Positions 1 to 8,895 of a stretch of DNA of 64,000 bases are shown here, piece by piece. The DNA is from Artemisia argyi. Taxonomy: Eukaryota > Streptophyta > Magnoliopsida > Asterales > Asteraceae. Both the position numbers and the translations under genes were made by a program. The DNA lies in NCBI GenBank assembly GCA_030686995.1, contig CM060707.1:79465472-79529471 (forward strand), written 5' to 3'. How positions within the stretch are numbered: position 1 is the stretch's first letter; each line of letters begins with the position of its first letter. The notes below the pieces were generated by a model that saw nothing but the letters and a program-made list of their open reading frames with translations, had not been told where the DNA came from and searched no databases.

Positions 1-1
1 A

Positions 2-457
2 AACCGGACGTTGCAAGAGATGAGTAGAACAATGCTTAATGAACAAAACATTCCACAAAAGTTTTGGTGTAATGTCGTTGACACATCAACGTACATTTTA
101 AATCGAGTCCTAATTAGACCTTTTTTGAATGAAACTCCCTATGAATTATATAAAGGTAAAAAGCCTACATTAGGATACTTTAGAGTGTTTGGGAGTAAAT
201 GCTTCATTCTTAACACCAAGGATTATCTCACCAAATTTGACCCAAAGTCTTATGAAGGTGTATTTCTTGGATATTCACAAAATAGTAAAGCATACATTGT
301 TTTGAACAAAGAAACCTTAAGAGTCGAGGAATCATTGAACGTAACATTTGACGAGAGTCCACCTCCCTCTAAAACATCACCTTTGGTATATGATGACTTA
401 GTTGAAAGCCAAGCAATAGAAAGTCAAGAGATCTTAGGTAATGACAAAGAAGATTAA
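2..457 (+). pseudogene. Element A pol: integrase C-terminal region (fragment)
   Basis: Open in frame 2 from the window edge. The first residues match the end of a copia integrase core (NRTLQEMSRTMLNEQNIPQKF), followed by the usual C-terminal block YFRVFGSKCFILN and the FLGYSQNSKAYIV stretch. The catalytic Asp residues lie upstream of the window. The frame closes with TAA at 455-457. Comparison with element B (PQKF...VEESLN) shows that coding sequence continues beyond this stop. A frameshift near 497 moves it into the frame of the RT ORF, and a further TGA lies before 583. This is a degraded part of one polyprotein, not a separate gene. Confidence 0.9.
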
Positions 458-582
458 CTATTAAACAAAGAACTTGTCAATGTCAAAGAATCTAAAGTCT
501 TCCATTAGATGGTGTCATAGGCAACATTAACGAAAGAACACTAAGATCAAAAGTTCAAAATGAATGAAACTACATTTGTTTC

Positions 583-2124
583 GTGTCAACCATTGAACCG
601 AAAAACATTAATGAAGCCATTAAAGATGAGTCTTGGGTAATTGCAATGCAAGAAGAGTTAAACCAATTTGTTAAGAATATTGTATGGACATTAGTTCATC
701 AACCAAAGAGTCAAACAATAATTGGAACAAAATGGGTCTTTCATAATAAAATGGATGAAAATGGAATTGTGTCTAGAAACAAAGCTAGGCTAGTTGCACA
801 AGGATATAATCAACAAGAAGGCATTGACTACGATGAAACTTTTGCTCCGGTTGCTAGGCTCGAGTCAATTAGAATCTTACTTGCATATGCATGTGCACAC
901 AATTTTAAACTCTTTCAAATGGACGTCAAAAGTGCATTTCTAAACGGAGTCATAAATGAAGAAGTGTATGTTGCTCAACCACCGGGCTTCATCGATTTTG
1001 AAAAACCAAATCATGTTTACAAACTTAAAAAGGCTCTTTACGGACTTAAGCAAGCTCCAAAAGCCTGGTATGATCGACTTAAAACCTTCCTAGTTGACCA
1101 TAAGTATACCATGGGCTTAGTTGATAATACTCTCTTCACTAAGAAGAAAGATTCACATATTATCATAGTACAAATCTATGTTGATGACATTATATTTGGA
1201 TCAACTTGTCAAGAATTATGTGTGGATTTCTCAAAAATCATGCATGACGAGTTTGAAATGAGTATGATGGGAGAACTCAACTTTTTCCTAGGACTCCAAA
1301 TTAAACAACTAGAAGATGGTATCTTCTTTAACCAATCTAAATATATTAAGGACATGCTTAAGAAATTTGGATTAGAAGATTCGAAACCAATCAAAACACC
1401 CATGTCCACGGAAACTAAACTCACCAAGGATGAGGAAAGTGAATCCATAGATTGCAGTAAATATAGAGGTATGATTGGAAGTCTACTTTACCTAACGGCT
1501 AGTAGACCCGACATTATGTTTAGTGTTTGTCTATGTGCTCGTTTTCAAGAAGATCCTAAGACAACTCATCTCGAAGCCGTTAAAAGGATTTTTAGGTATA
1601 TTAAAGGCACTACACATTTAGGTTTATGGTATCCCAAAGGAACGGGAATAGACACCATAGTGTATGCCGACTCGGATCATGCCGGTGACTATGTTAATAG
1701 AAAAAGCACAAGTGGTATTTGTACTTTTGTTGGACATTGTCTCACCTCATGGTTCTCTAAGAAGCAAACGGCTCTTGCTATCTCAACAACGAAAGCCGAG
1801 TACGTTTCGGCCGGAAAGGCGTGTCAACAAGCTCTTTGGAAGAAGCAAGCTCTTGTCGACTACGGAATTCAACTTAACGACATCACCATTCTTTGTGACA
1901 ACAAAGGAGCTATTGATCTTAGCAAAAACCCGGTTCAACATGCTCGTACCAAAAATATTGAAATTCGTCATCATTTCCTTCGTGACAACGTTCAAAAAGG
2001 AAATATCTCAATTGAGAAAGTTTCCTCCGAAGACAACATAGCCGACATTCTCACAAAACCCCTTAAACGAGAACCTTTTAACCTTCTTAGGCTAGGCTTA
2101 GGACTCATGGAACCTACGTTGTAG
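583..2124 (+). pseudogene. Element A pol: reverse transcriptase-RNase H
   Basis: About 513 residues open to a TAG at 2122-2124. RT landmarks in order: [40 protein letters not shown] (catalytic Asp), [26 protein letters not shown] (intact YVDD pair) and [17 protein letters not shown]. RNase H follows with YADSDHAGD, an STTKAEY motif and [12 protein letters not shown]...ADILTKPL. The first Glu of the usual STTEAEY is Lys (codon 1792-1794); the second Glu, which aligns with the catalytic position, is kept. The GTG at 583 is not a real start, because the polyprotein begins outside the window. The 3' half reads cleanly, but the upstream lesions (457-560) make the locus a pseudogene. Confidence 0.93.
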
Positions 2125-2190
2125 TTCTAGACATTAGACAAAAATCACAAAAATCAAAACAAATCCATAACTCTTTTTCTCAGCTGGGTT

Positions 2191-2282
2191 GGCGGAACCC
2201 TCAGCTACAACGGACGGAACCCAATTTTAGGTTATGCCGTATCCGCCAACCTGCAGAACCATTGTTCTTTGTTTATATTAAA
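2191..2282 (+). promoter_or_regulatory. LTR-like palindromic module plus TATA-like site before A's envelope-position ORF
   Basis: GGCGGAACCC at 2191-2200, GGACGGAACCC at 2212-2222 and GCCGTATCCGCC...CTGCAGAA at 2236-2258. The last block recurs almost unchanged in A's LTR at 16652-16677, where it sits directly before the LTR TATA box (16686-16694). Here a TTTATATTAAA stretch follows at a similar distance. The promoter role is inferred from that shared geometry. Confidence 0.5.
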
Positions 2283-2399
2283 CCAAACACCCATTATCTC
2301 ATACAACCACTTCTAAACTGCTACTATTCCTTTACCATTCATCCATACCTACGATTTCTTGGTCTTCCTTTCACTCACATTGCAAATCAATCATCATTG

Positions 2400-2952
2400 T
2401 AAGTATTCTAAACTTGATTACAATCTTGATCTAGGTCTAGGAATTCTATTTTTGCCCAAAAACAAAAACTTGGGGTTATGCATTAACTTGAGAAACTCAT
2501 GCATGAAATTAGGTGTTTAACAAAACTAATCACGTTCCCCATAGTTAGGAATTGCATTCTTACTAAGTATAAACATGTTTGCTAAAACACCCCATGTCAA
2601 ATTCTTCCAAAAACTTCTCACAAATAGGACAAATATTTTTTCGTCTCACATTGTGAATACAAAATCAAAACGTTATGTTTAAAACATCACTTGCATAATG
2701 TCTCTTGAATGCTAAAGGGAATACATAACCAATATGTATTTTTGGGTACATTCAAACGAAGCTACATTGAACTAGGAGCGCTTGGGTTATCTTTTGTTTT
2801 ATAACAAAACTTGCATTATAAAACGTTTTTGAAGCATCAAAATGGGTCAAGATAACCGCACCTCCACATTGTTTTCATATAGGCACACACTAGAACACCC
2901 ACATTACAATAGTCATTTACTTAGACTAAAATGTGAAATTTTGTTTTTCCAG
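2400..2952 (+). other. Putative 5'UTR intron of the A envelope-position ORF
   Basis: Donor GTAAGT at 2400 and acceptor TTGTTTTTCCAG ending at 2952, with an AT-rich interior of 553 bp. The ATG follows at 2961. It is predicted from splice-site appearance only; transcript data would decide. Confidence 0.4.
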
Positions 2953-2960
2953 GAATCATC

Positions 2961-4070
2961 ATGCCTCCTCTAACCCACTACGACCACAAGGATACCATTA
3001 AGTACCTAACCAAACACCACAAAACCAAAGGTCTTACTCCAACTCAAATCGTCGTTTTCAAAGCCTTAGAAAAACGTTATGTCCATGAGGATAAAACCAT
3101 TGACCCATCCTTCCTAGAAGGCACAAACCTCTACACGGAATTTGCCACAATCAACTTTGAGTGTCTCTTAGAAATCGACGAACCTATTTCTCCTAGTTTC
3201 ATTTTACAATTTTATGCATCCGTCACTCTCTCCATGGATGAGTATTGTCGCATGTCTATTAACTTTAGGGCTAGTAGTCATCAATACTCCTTCACTCTCG
3301 AGGAGTTTGCTCAAATCCTAGGTGTCCCAAACCGTGATTCTTGCGTATACTCCGACTTGCACTCCCTCTCAACTCTTGACACACTCTTTGACCGCATCCA
3401 TCCCTATGACACCCCTTTTGTGTCCAAAGATGAACTTCGTGACCACCTCTTCATTAGGACAACCAACACTAGGAGAACCCGTTCAGGAAATGAGGTAGAT
3501 AAGGACCCATATGGAATGGAACTTAATGAACTCAAGCCCCAATTCAAGAAATGAAAGGAAGTACTTAGAGCCAATGTCATTAGCACCATAGGAAACTGAG
3601 ATCATATAAATCTTTGCCTTTGCTACATGCTCTACTCCTTGTCCGTTAGGCAACCCTTTAACCTTGCCTACTACATGGCCAAGAGAATGGCCGACATTCC
3701 CGTGCATGGCACAACGGCTATGCCGTATGGAATGCTCTTGACCTGTCTCTTTAGGTTCATCTCTCCCATTCAACCAACTCCTAACGGTCTTCGCCTTGAC
3801 TACTCTCTCATTCCACACACCTTTGTCCCACTAAGTGATAAGAGAGTTTACAAAGCCCAAGGAAAACGTCCTCATCCTCCTACTTCCTCATCAACATCCT
3901 CAATAAGTAAAGATGACACTTTGCCCAACTCTAGGCTCCCACCTCTAGAATACCTTTCCCAACTTCCGGATATTCCGAATGAGTCGACGGAGTTCAAGCA
4001 AACAAAGGGGATGTTCAAGAATCTTGGGAGATTCCTTGGAAAGCTCAAGAAGAAGGTGGACCGTCAATGA
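2961..4070 (+). pseudogene. Envelope-position ORF of A ('putative plant transposon protein' type)
   Basis: It starts at ATG 2961 (MPPLTHYDHK) and runs in one frame to TAA 4068-4070, about 370 codons. Two in-frame TGA stops interrupt it, at 3552-3554 and 3597-3599. The N-terminal half carries a pattern I recognise from third-ORF proteins of plant LTR elements: an FATINFE...ILQFYASV block, then YSFTLEEFAQILGVPNRDSCVY. The second half has LAYYMAKRMA...MPYGMLLTCLFRFI, then a Ser/Pro-rich hinge and a Lys-rich tail. No signal peptide or clear membrane span is visible, so 'envelope' refers to position only. Function is unknown. It is downstream of pol and preceded by the promoter-like module and putative intron. 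Confidence 0.7.
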
Positions 4071-4435
4071 GAGTGGGTGTGTAGGAGTGTTTGGCACAAG
4101 GTGCTATTTGAACAATTTGGTCGTTTCAAACAATATATGTTATGTATTTGTGTGTTGGTAGGATATTTGATACAATTTGGAACATGTTTGAACTGACCAA
4201 GATGCAGGATGACAACATTTGGCATGTTGTCAAATTTTCATGATTATGAAATTTTCACTAAGTATAGTGAAATTTGCTAGTCCCTGGTCAAATTCCAATG
4301 GTATGCGTGTTTACATGTCCATTTTTTGCATTTCCGAACCAGATATGAATTATATTTTTGGGTTTAGGAGTTTTCGAAAAATTTGAAAATCGTCTCGCGG
4401 TTCAAAATCGCGGACTGCCTACTTTTTCAGGCCTG

Positions 4436-4550
4436 GCGGCACCCTAGAATTGGTTCCGCCAGTGTATTTTCTGGGCAACCCAGAAATGGACCAACGGATC
4501 CGACGGAACCCTCACACGGGTTCCGCCTGTGTAATCTGAGGGTTCCGCCA
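4436..4550. promoter_or_regulatory. Second GC-rich palindromic module of element A
   Basis: Several inverted GGCGG..ACCC / GGGTTCCGCC words lie in an otherwise AT-rich region: GGTTCCGCCA at 4452-4461, CTGGG-CAA-CCCAG at 4472-4484, CGGAACCC/GGGTTCCG around 4504-4525 and GGTTCCGCCA at 4541-4550. The words match those in A's LTR (16610-16657). A TATA-like CTATAAATT at 4984-4992 and the second 3' ORF at 5063 follow downstream. Confidence 0.5.
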
Positions 4551-5062
4551 GTTTTCGTGCAAAATTTCTTTTTTTTTTTGCTTTCGACATTGCAACATCC
4601 ACTCAACAACAAACCATCCTTTTAGATAGAAACCAATTTCTTGCAATTTGTTAAGCACAATAGGGTAGTTCTCATTCCTTACAACTCAAAGAAAACCATT
4701 TCCCGCCAAATTTCAAAACTAGCCATAACCACCTTAAGGAATTTTCACACATAAAGGAAGGAACCCTTCCAAAGGTTCCTTGAAATCCCTGAGACATATA
4801 CCTTCAACCAATTTGCCATAACCATTAAGCATTTAGTGCAAATCTTTGTCTTCTTACTTCACCATTCATTGGATTGACTTCCATGATTTGACAACCCACA
4901 TTAGTCTTCAAAATCATTAGGAACCTTCATTTTTGTATGGCTAAACATCAAATCCAAACACTCCTTCCCATACTTCTGCGTCACTATAAATTGAACCATC
5001 TTAGAACACTATCAAATCACACCTTCCCCATCACAATCTCTGATCTTTAAACCAGTTTAACA

Positions 5063-5382
5063 ATGACTAAGTCTACTATCACCTCTCAACCATCAAGACC
5101 CGTTCGGAAAACCGCCCGGATAAGTGTCAAACCACTTTGGTCTAACCAAACCATCAACCTAAGCTGCTCATCCTCAGATGAATTCACCTCACCAATCAAA
5201 AATGAACATTTTCTAAACCTTGTATCTCCTTCTCCATCACCCAATGAACCTAATGAGCTCACCACTCCACCACCAACAAAATCACCCATTGACCCAACTC
5301 CACCAAGTGCTCTAACCCAACCATCCAAAACATCATCACCATCACCATTACCTAAACTTGAACCTATGGAGTTATTTGGGTT
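5063..5382 (+). pseudogene. Second 3' ORF of element A, cut by insertion of element B
   Basis: ATG 5063 opens MTKSTITSQPSRPVRK, a basic N-terminus, then KPLW, then a Ser/Pro/Thr-rich low-complexity region (TTPPPTKSPIDPTPP). The frame runs on into B's LTR and stops at 5395, so residues after about 107 are foreign. The start aligns loosely with the 3' ORF of B (both begin MT.., basic, then KP-aliphatic-W), so the two are probably homologous. A TATA-like CTATAAATT lies about 75 nt upstream. Function unknown. A possible C-terminal remnant lies beyond B near 15957-16140. Confidence 0.55.
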
Positions 5383-6728
5383 TGTGGAAAACTAGAAGGG
5401 GGGGGGGGTTGAATAGATTTACGTCTTTTTAATTTGTCAAAAAAATTGTTTGAAAGTTTTCTTTGTTTTCAAAAGTTTAGATTCGATGCTATATGAAATC
5501 AAGTCATGCACAATATGAACAACACTAAATATGTACGATAAAGCAATAATAATGTAAGTAAAGAAATAGATGAGAGTTGGAAAGATCGAACAGCGAGACA
5601 AGAGATTAATAGTGGTCCGGCTACAAGGTCACCTTCCTTGCCCTACTCCACTCTCCGAGCACCTAACTCGAGAGTTTTCTTCACTATGTCAACATGCTCC
5701 CTTATGGCGGAGAAAACCTTACACACAAAATTACACACCACAACTAAGTCACAACTTATTCACACCTTCTACACAACTACTTCACACCTATTAACTACTT
5801 AATCACAACACTACTTCACACCTATACCCTTCACACCAATCTTCTACACACCAATCTTCTTCACATGAAAATTTCTTCACACCAATCTACTTCCTAACTC
5901 TTCTTCTTCACAACTAACTACTAACCAATCACACTATATATATACCTAACTAAACTATCTTCTAACAAATATTCACAACTAATCACACAATGAGATAAAT
6001 ACAATGATGATGCTCTAACAACTTAGATGTGGAGATCACAACAAGTTGTAATACTTCTTGTCTTGAGGGATAGAAGTATTCTTCTCTTGCACTTGATAGG
6101 ATGATGTTTGGATCACTTTGAAACAAAGATTTAAGAATGTATGATCAAAGGATTAAGAGATTGGAAATGGAGATCTAGAACAGAAAGTTTAGGAGTGCAA
6201 AAGGTGAGAAAAATTCCAGATTTAAGGTGGTATTTATAGGCAATAAATTCTGATAGAGGAGCGTGGCCGGTCCCCTTAAATCAAGGCCGGCCCCCTTAAA
6301 ATTAAGGGGACCGCCCTTTATAATTAAGGGGGCCGCCCAGCTGTAACGGCCAGATTTTTTGTTTTTTAGTGGGGAAAATTTATTTGGTGAAAAACTAACT
6401 GATTTTGGTTAAAAATTTGAATTCATATATTTAGTATGAATAAAACATTTTTCTTTATTACCAAAAGTGTTTTTCAAAAATATATAATATGTTTATATAA
6501 TTAAATAAACTTTGTAATACTTAGTTAAATTTTCTTTTGATCATAAATTGCACTAAATACTTTGTTTATTCATACCTTAAGTGATTTGGATGTAAAGAGA
6601 AATGTTAATCACTAAATACTTGTTTATATCACAAGTTTTAGTTCTATGAGTTTATATTTTGTAATAATCAAAACATAGAGATATTGATAATATGTTAATA
6701 ATGTTTTTAGGCATTATTTATGTCAACA
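5383..6728 (-). repeat. 3' LTR of element B
   Basis: 1346 bp. On the minus strand it starts TGTTGACATAA after a purine tract (6729-6745) and ends CTAGTTTTCCACA. U3 carries a palindromic CCGGTCCCCTTAA / TTAAGGGGACCG array (6265-6338). A TATA box CCTATAAATA follows at 6240-6231 on the minus strand. The downstream part (5755-5960) is rich in CACACC/CTTCAC words on the plus strand. Most of it is repeated at 13016-14258. Confidence 0.88.
6231..6338 (-). promoter_or_regulatory. B LTR promoter: palindromic array and TATA box
   Basis: On the plus strand four related words occur in a row: GGCCGGTCCCCTTAAA (6265-6280), GGCCGGCCCCCTTAAA (6285-6300), ATTAAGGGGACCGCCC (6301-6316) and TAATTAAGGGGGCCGCCC (6321-6338), forming inverted pairs. 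Read on the minus strand they lie about 25 nt before CCTATAAATA. Palindromes in LTR promoters are a known Sirevirus trait. Confidence 0.65.
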
Positions 6729-6745
6729 ATCTCCCCCTTTTTGAT
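6729..6745 (-). promoter_or_regulatory. Polypurine tract of element B
   Basis: Minus-strand AAAAAGGGGGAGAT directly before the LTR TGTTGACA. This is the expected plus-strand primer site for reverse transcription, nearly identical to A's tract at 16246-16258. Confidence 0.8.
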
Positions 6746-7199
6746 TATTACAAAACCTAAAACTCAAAAGATCTAAAATTTGTTTTTAGACAAGTATTAT
6801 AGAGTTTACATTTCTCTTCTCCCCCTTTTTTTAAAATCAAAAAGGTTAAGCCGAGTAAGCTTCGTGAAAGAAGTTTAAATGGGTAGAATGCTCCCCCTTG
6901 ATGTATGCTCCCCCTCATTTGAGAGCACCAATGGAACGAGCTATGGAAATCTTGGCTACAAAAAATACGTAAAGAGTACAAGACACATATACATGCAAAG
7001 AAACAATTATGCAAATAAAAATAGATTCATTCAAGCATCAAGTAAATGATTAGCATTACAATATTCAATATGCTTGAAGCATATTACAATAAAACAAAAG
7101 AAGAGACATAGTCCTATATTGCCTAAGAGAGCACTTGGACATGCTAGCAACCCATGGTTGATTGTTTTATTTGCTTGAAGGGGAACATAAGCATAAAGC

Positions 7200-7904
7200 T
7201 TAGTTGTTAGATGGATAGGGATATGGGGTGGGGTATGGAGCGGAAGAGGTGGATCTTACGATGTTGTATCGAGTTAAGGGTGGTATGGGATGAGGACGAG
7301 TGAGGAGATATTCAATCCAAGAGATATCTTCACTCAAGTATAGAATTTGTTTTTGAAGGAAGATGCAACAAGGGCAATAGTGAGTGTGGTTTATAACTTG
7401 ATCCAAGTTGAGAGAGTGGGGTAGGCAATTGTTATAGGGTGATGATAGAGGTTGCCCTTTGTTGCGTTGTGCAAGGTCCATAGCATTGAGTTCACTAAGA
7501 TCATGGATTTGGGTTATTTCATCACAGAACTTTTGCTTTTCCGTGGCAATGCGGAGAGAGTCATTGTGTTGATATGTATGAATTAGGTTTGTGTAGTTGG
7601 AATTGTAGTTTGATGGTTGATCAAACTTGTATGGATAATTAAAAGTGGTTAAAGGATGAGATGAGTGGTTTGGCATGAAGGAAGATGTTTGGCCAATGTT
7701 GTACGGTTTGTAAATAGGATCTAATGAATGTCCTTGTGAATTTGGTGTAAAGTTTGGGAAGTAAGTGGTTGGAGGTGTTGAGTGATTTCCAACTTCATTG
7801 GTTATGATGGATTTGTTTCGAGGGCTTTTTCTTCGCCAAACGGGTTTTTCCGTCATTCTTGCAAGCTTTGAGGCTTTTGATTTTAGTTTATTTGGAGAAG
7901 TCAT
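7200..7904 (-). CDS. 3' ORF of element B, unknown function
   Basis: 235 codons from ATG 7904 (MTSPNKLKSKASK) to TAA 7202-7200. The frame is open up to ATG 8072. I prefer 7904 because a TATA-like ACTATAAATATCC lies at about 7949-7937 on this strand and because the N-terminus then matches A's second ORF (MT..., basic, KPVW/KPLW). The protein is basic at the N-terminus (KPVWRRKSPRNKS). It is then rich in Asn, Ser, Pro and Tyr (PNFTPNSQGH, YPYKFDQPSNYNSNYTN). It ends with a small Cys/His cluster (HTHYCPCCIF) and an acidic-hydrophobic stretch. No catalytic motif is seen. Position suggests the envelope-place ORF of this Sirevirus. A near copy at 14730-15434 carries a premature stop. Confidence 0.55.
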   Translation of the reverse strand: MTSPNKLKSKASKLARMTEKPVWRRKSPRNKSIITNEVGNHSTPPTTYFPNFTPNSQGHSLDPIYKPYNIGQTSSFMPNHSSHPLTTFNYPYKFDQPSNYNSNYTNLIHTYQHNDSLRIATEKQKFCDEITQIHDLSELNAMDLAQRNKGQPLSSPYNNCLPHSLNLDQVINHTHYCPCCIFLQKQILYLSEDISWIEYLLTRPHPIPPLTRYNIVRSTSSAPYPTPYPYPSNN

Positions 7905-8080
7905 GAAGGGATGAATGGAGAGTGTTGAAGATTGGGGATATTTATAGTGTAAGATTTGTGTGTTTATGGATGGATAAGGTTTGTTTGGGAGATTAGGACA
8001 AAATATGTTGGTGAAAAATGGGAAATGTAGGTTGAAATGGGCTAAAAAGCAGAAAAGATTATGTAAACCCATCTAGTAGA

Positions 8081-8156
8081 TGGCCGGTCCCCTTAATTAG
8101 GGGGCAGTCCCCTTAAAATTAAGGGGGCCGCCTTATATAATTAAGGAGGCCACCCA
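8081..8156 (-). promoter_or_regulatory. LTR-like palindromic array upstream of B's 3' ORF
   Basis: TGGCCGGTCCCCTTAATTAG, GGGGCAGTCCCCTTAAAATT and AAGGGGGCCGCCTTATATAA blocks repeat the same words as B's LTR array at 6265-6338. Read on the minus strand the array lies about 130 nt before the ORF's TATA-like site (7949-7937). I infer that the LTR promoter module has been copied internally. Confidence 0.55.
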
Positions 8157-8895
8157 TATGATGATTCCCAGATTGCCAAAATTGGGTTTTTGGCAGAAAA
8201 TTTGCAGAAAGGTTGTGTTTTTAGATTTGGATTCAAGCAAGTTCAATTCCTTTAGGCAATATTGCATCTAATCTAATGAAGATATAGCATGCATACAAAA
8301 ACACTTAAGCAAAAGAGCAAATAAGCAACAAATAATAAGCTAAAGGAGACAAATAAAGGTAAGAGCACTTAAGCTTCCTAAGGCACCTATCTTAGATCAA
8401 AGGCAAAGGCAACTAGTGAGTCAAAAATCTAGTGATGAAACAAGATGACAATGTTATGAGTGATTTTGTCCTAGTGTGTGCCTATATGCAACAAATGTGG
8501 AGTTGTGATTGTTTCGACTCCTCAATGCAAAAAAAAAAAAAAAAATCTTAAGAAACAATCCATAGTCTCCTTGATTCAATTTTTGTTCGATCATGAATGT
8601 CAAAGATATATATTAGATTATATACCTTGACAATTTATGTGAGAGTTTATGCATGAAAAAAAATGTTTTTAGCATTAGTCAACAATGCAAGGAAAATGAT
8701 GTTCATGTAATTCCTAGACGTGAGAATAATTAAAAAAAAAATTGATTGGGTTTTACAAAGGAGTATATGCAAAGAAAATAAAATTTCCCAATCTTTAATT
8801 TTGTGCAAAATAGATTCCTAGACTTAGAAATGGAGAAGTAGAAGAAAAGTAAATCTTATGCAAATTTAAAAAAAAATGTCTAAATGCAATAAAAT
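8157..8895 (-). other. Post-pol spacer of element B, no gene seen
   Basis: AT-rich, with a run of about 19 A at 8529-8547 and several shorter A runs. It shares short words with A's post-pol spacer (ATAGGCACACACTAG at 2879-2893 against CTAGTGTGTGCCTAT at 8472-8486 in opposite orientation). The tandem duplication ends inside it at 8426. Confidence 0.6.

Larger units (their letters stand above)
2125..2960 (+). other. Post-pol spacer of A with promoter-like block and putative 5'UTR intron
   Basis: No ORF is convincing here. The stretch holds a GC-rich module (2191-2258) resembling the LTR promoter palindromes of the same element, an AT-rich TATA-like site at about 2272-2282, a splice-donor-like GTAAGT at 2400 and an acceptor-like TTGTTTTTCCAG ending at 2952. 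The acceptor lies eight bases before the ATG of the next ORF. I infer a separate transcription unit for the 3' ORF. The same region also contains short blocks shared with the post-pol spacer of element B (around 8480-8560, reverse strand). Confidence 0.55.
4138..8426. repeat. Tandem duplication, copy 1
   Basis: This segment is repeated in the same orientation at 11777-15956. It begins in A sequence after the envelope-position ORF, passes the second A ORF, crosses the A/B junction at 5382/5383, and includes B's whole 3' LTR, purine tract and 3' ORF. It ends in B's post-pol spacer at a TCAAAA microhomology. Copies differ by scattered substitutions and one roughly 114-bp gap. Copy 1 start to copy 2 start is 7639 bp. 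Confidence 0.92.

Noticed and set aside
1792..1794. Glu-to-Lys in A's RNase H STTEAEY motif as loss of the active site
   Set aside because: The changed residue is the first Glu. The second, which aligns with the catalytic Glu, is intact.
2961..4070. A true viral envelope gene in A
   Set aside because: No signal peptide, membrane span or glycoprotein features. The name reflects position only.
7905..8072. N-terminal extension of B's 3' ORF from ATG 8072
   Set aside because: A TATA-like site lies inside it and homology with A's second ORF begins at 7904, so this part is probably promoter and leader.
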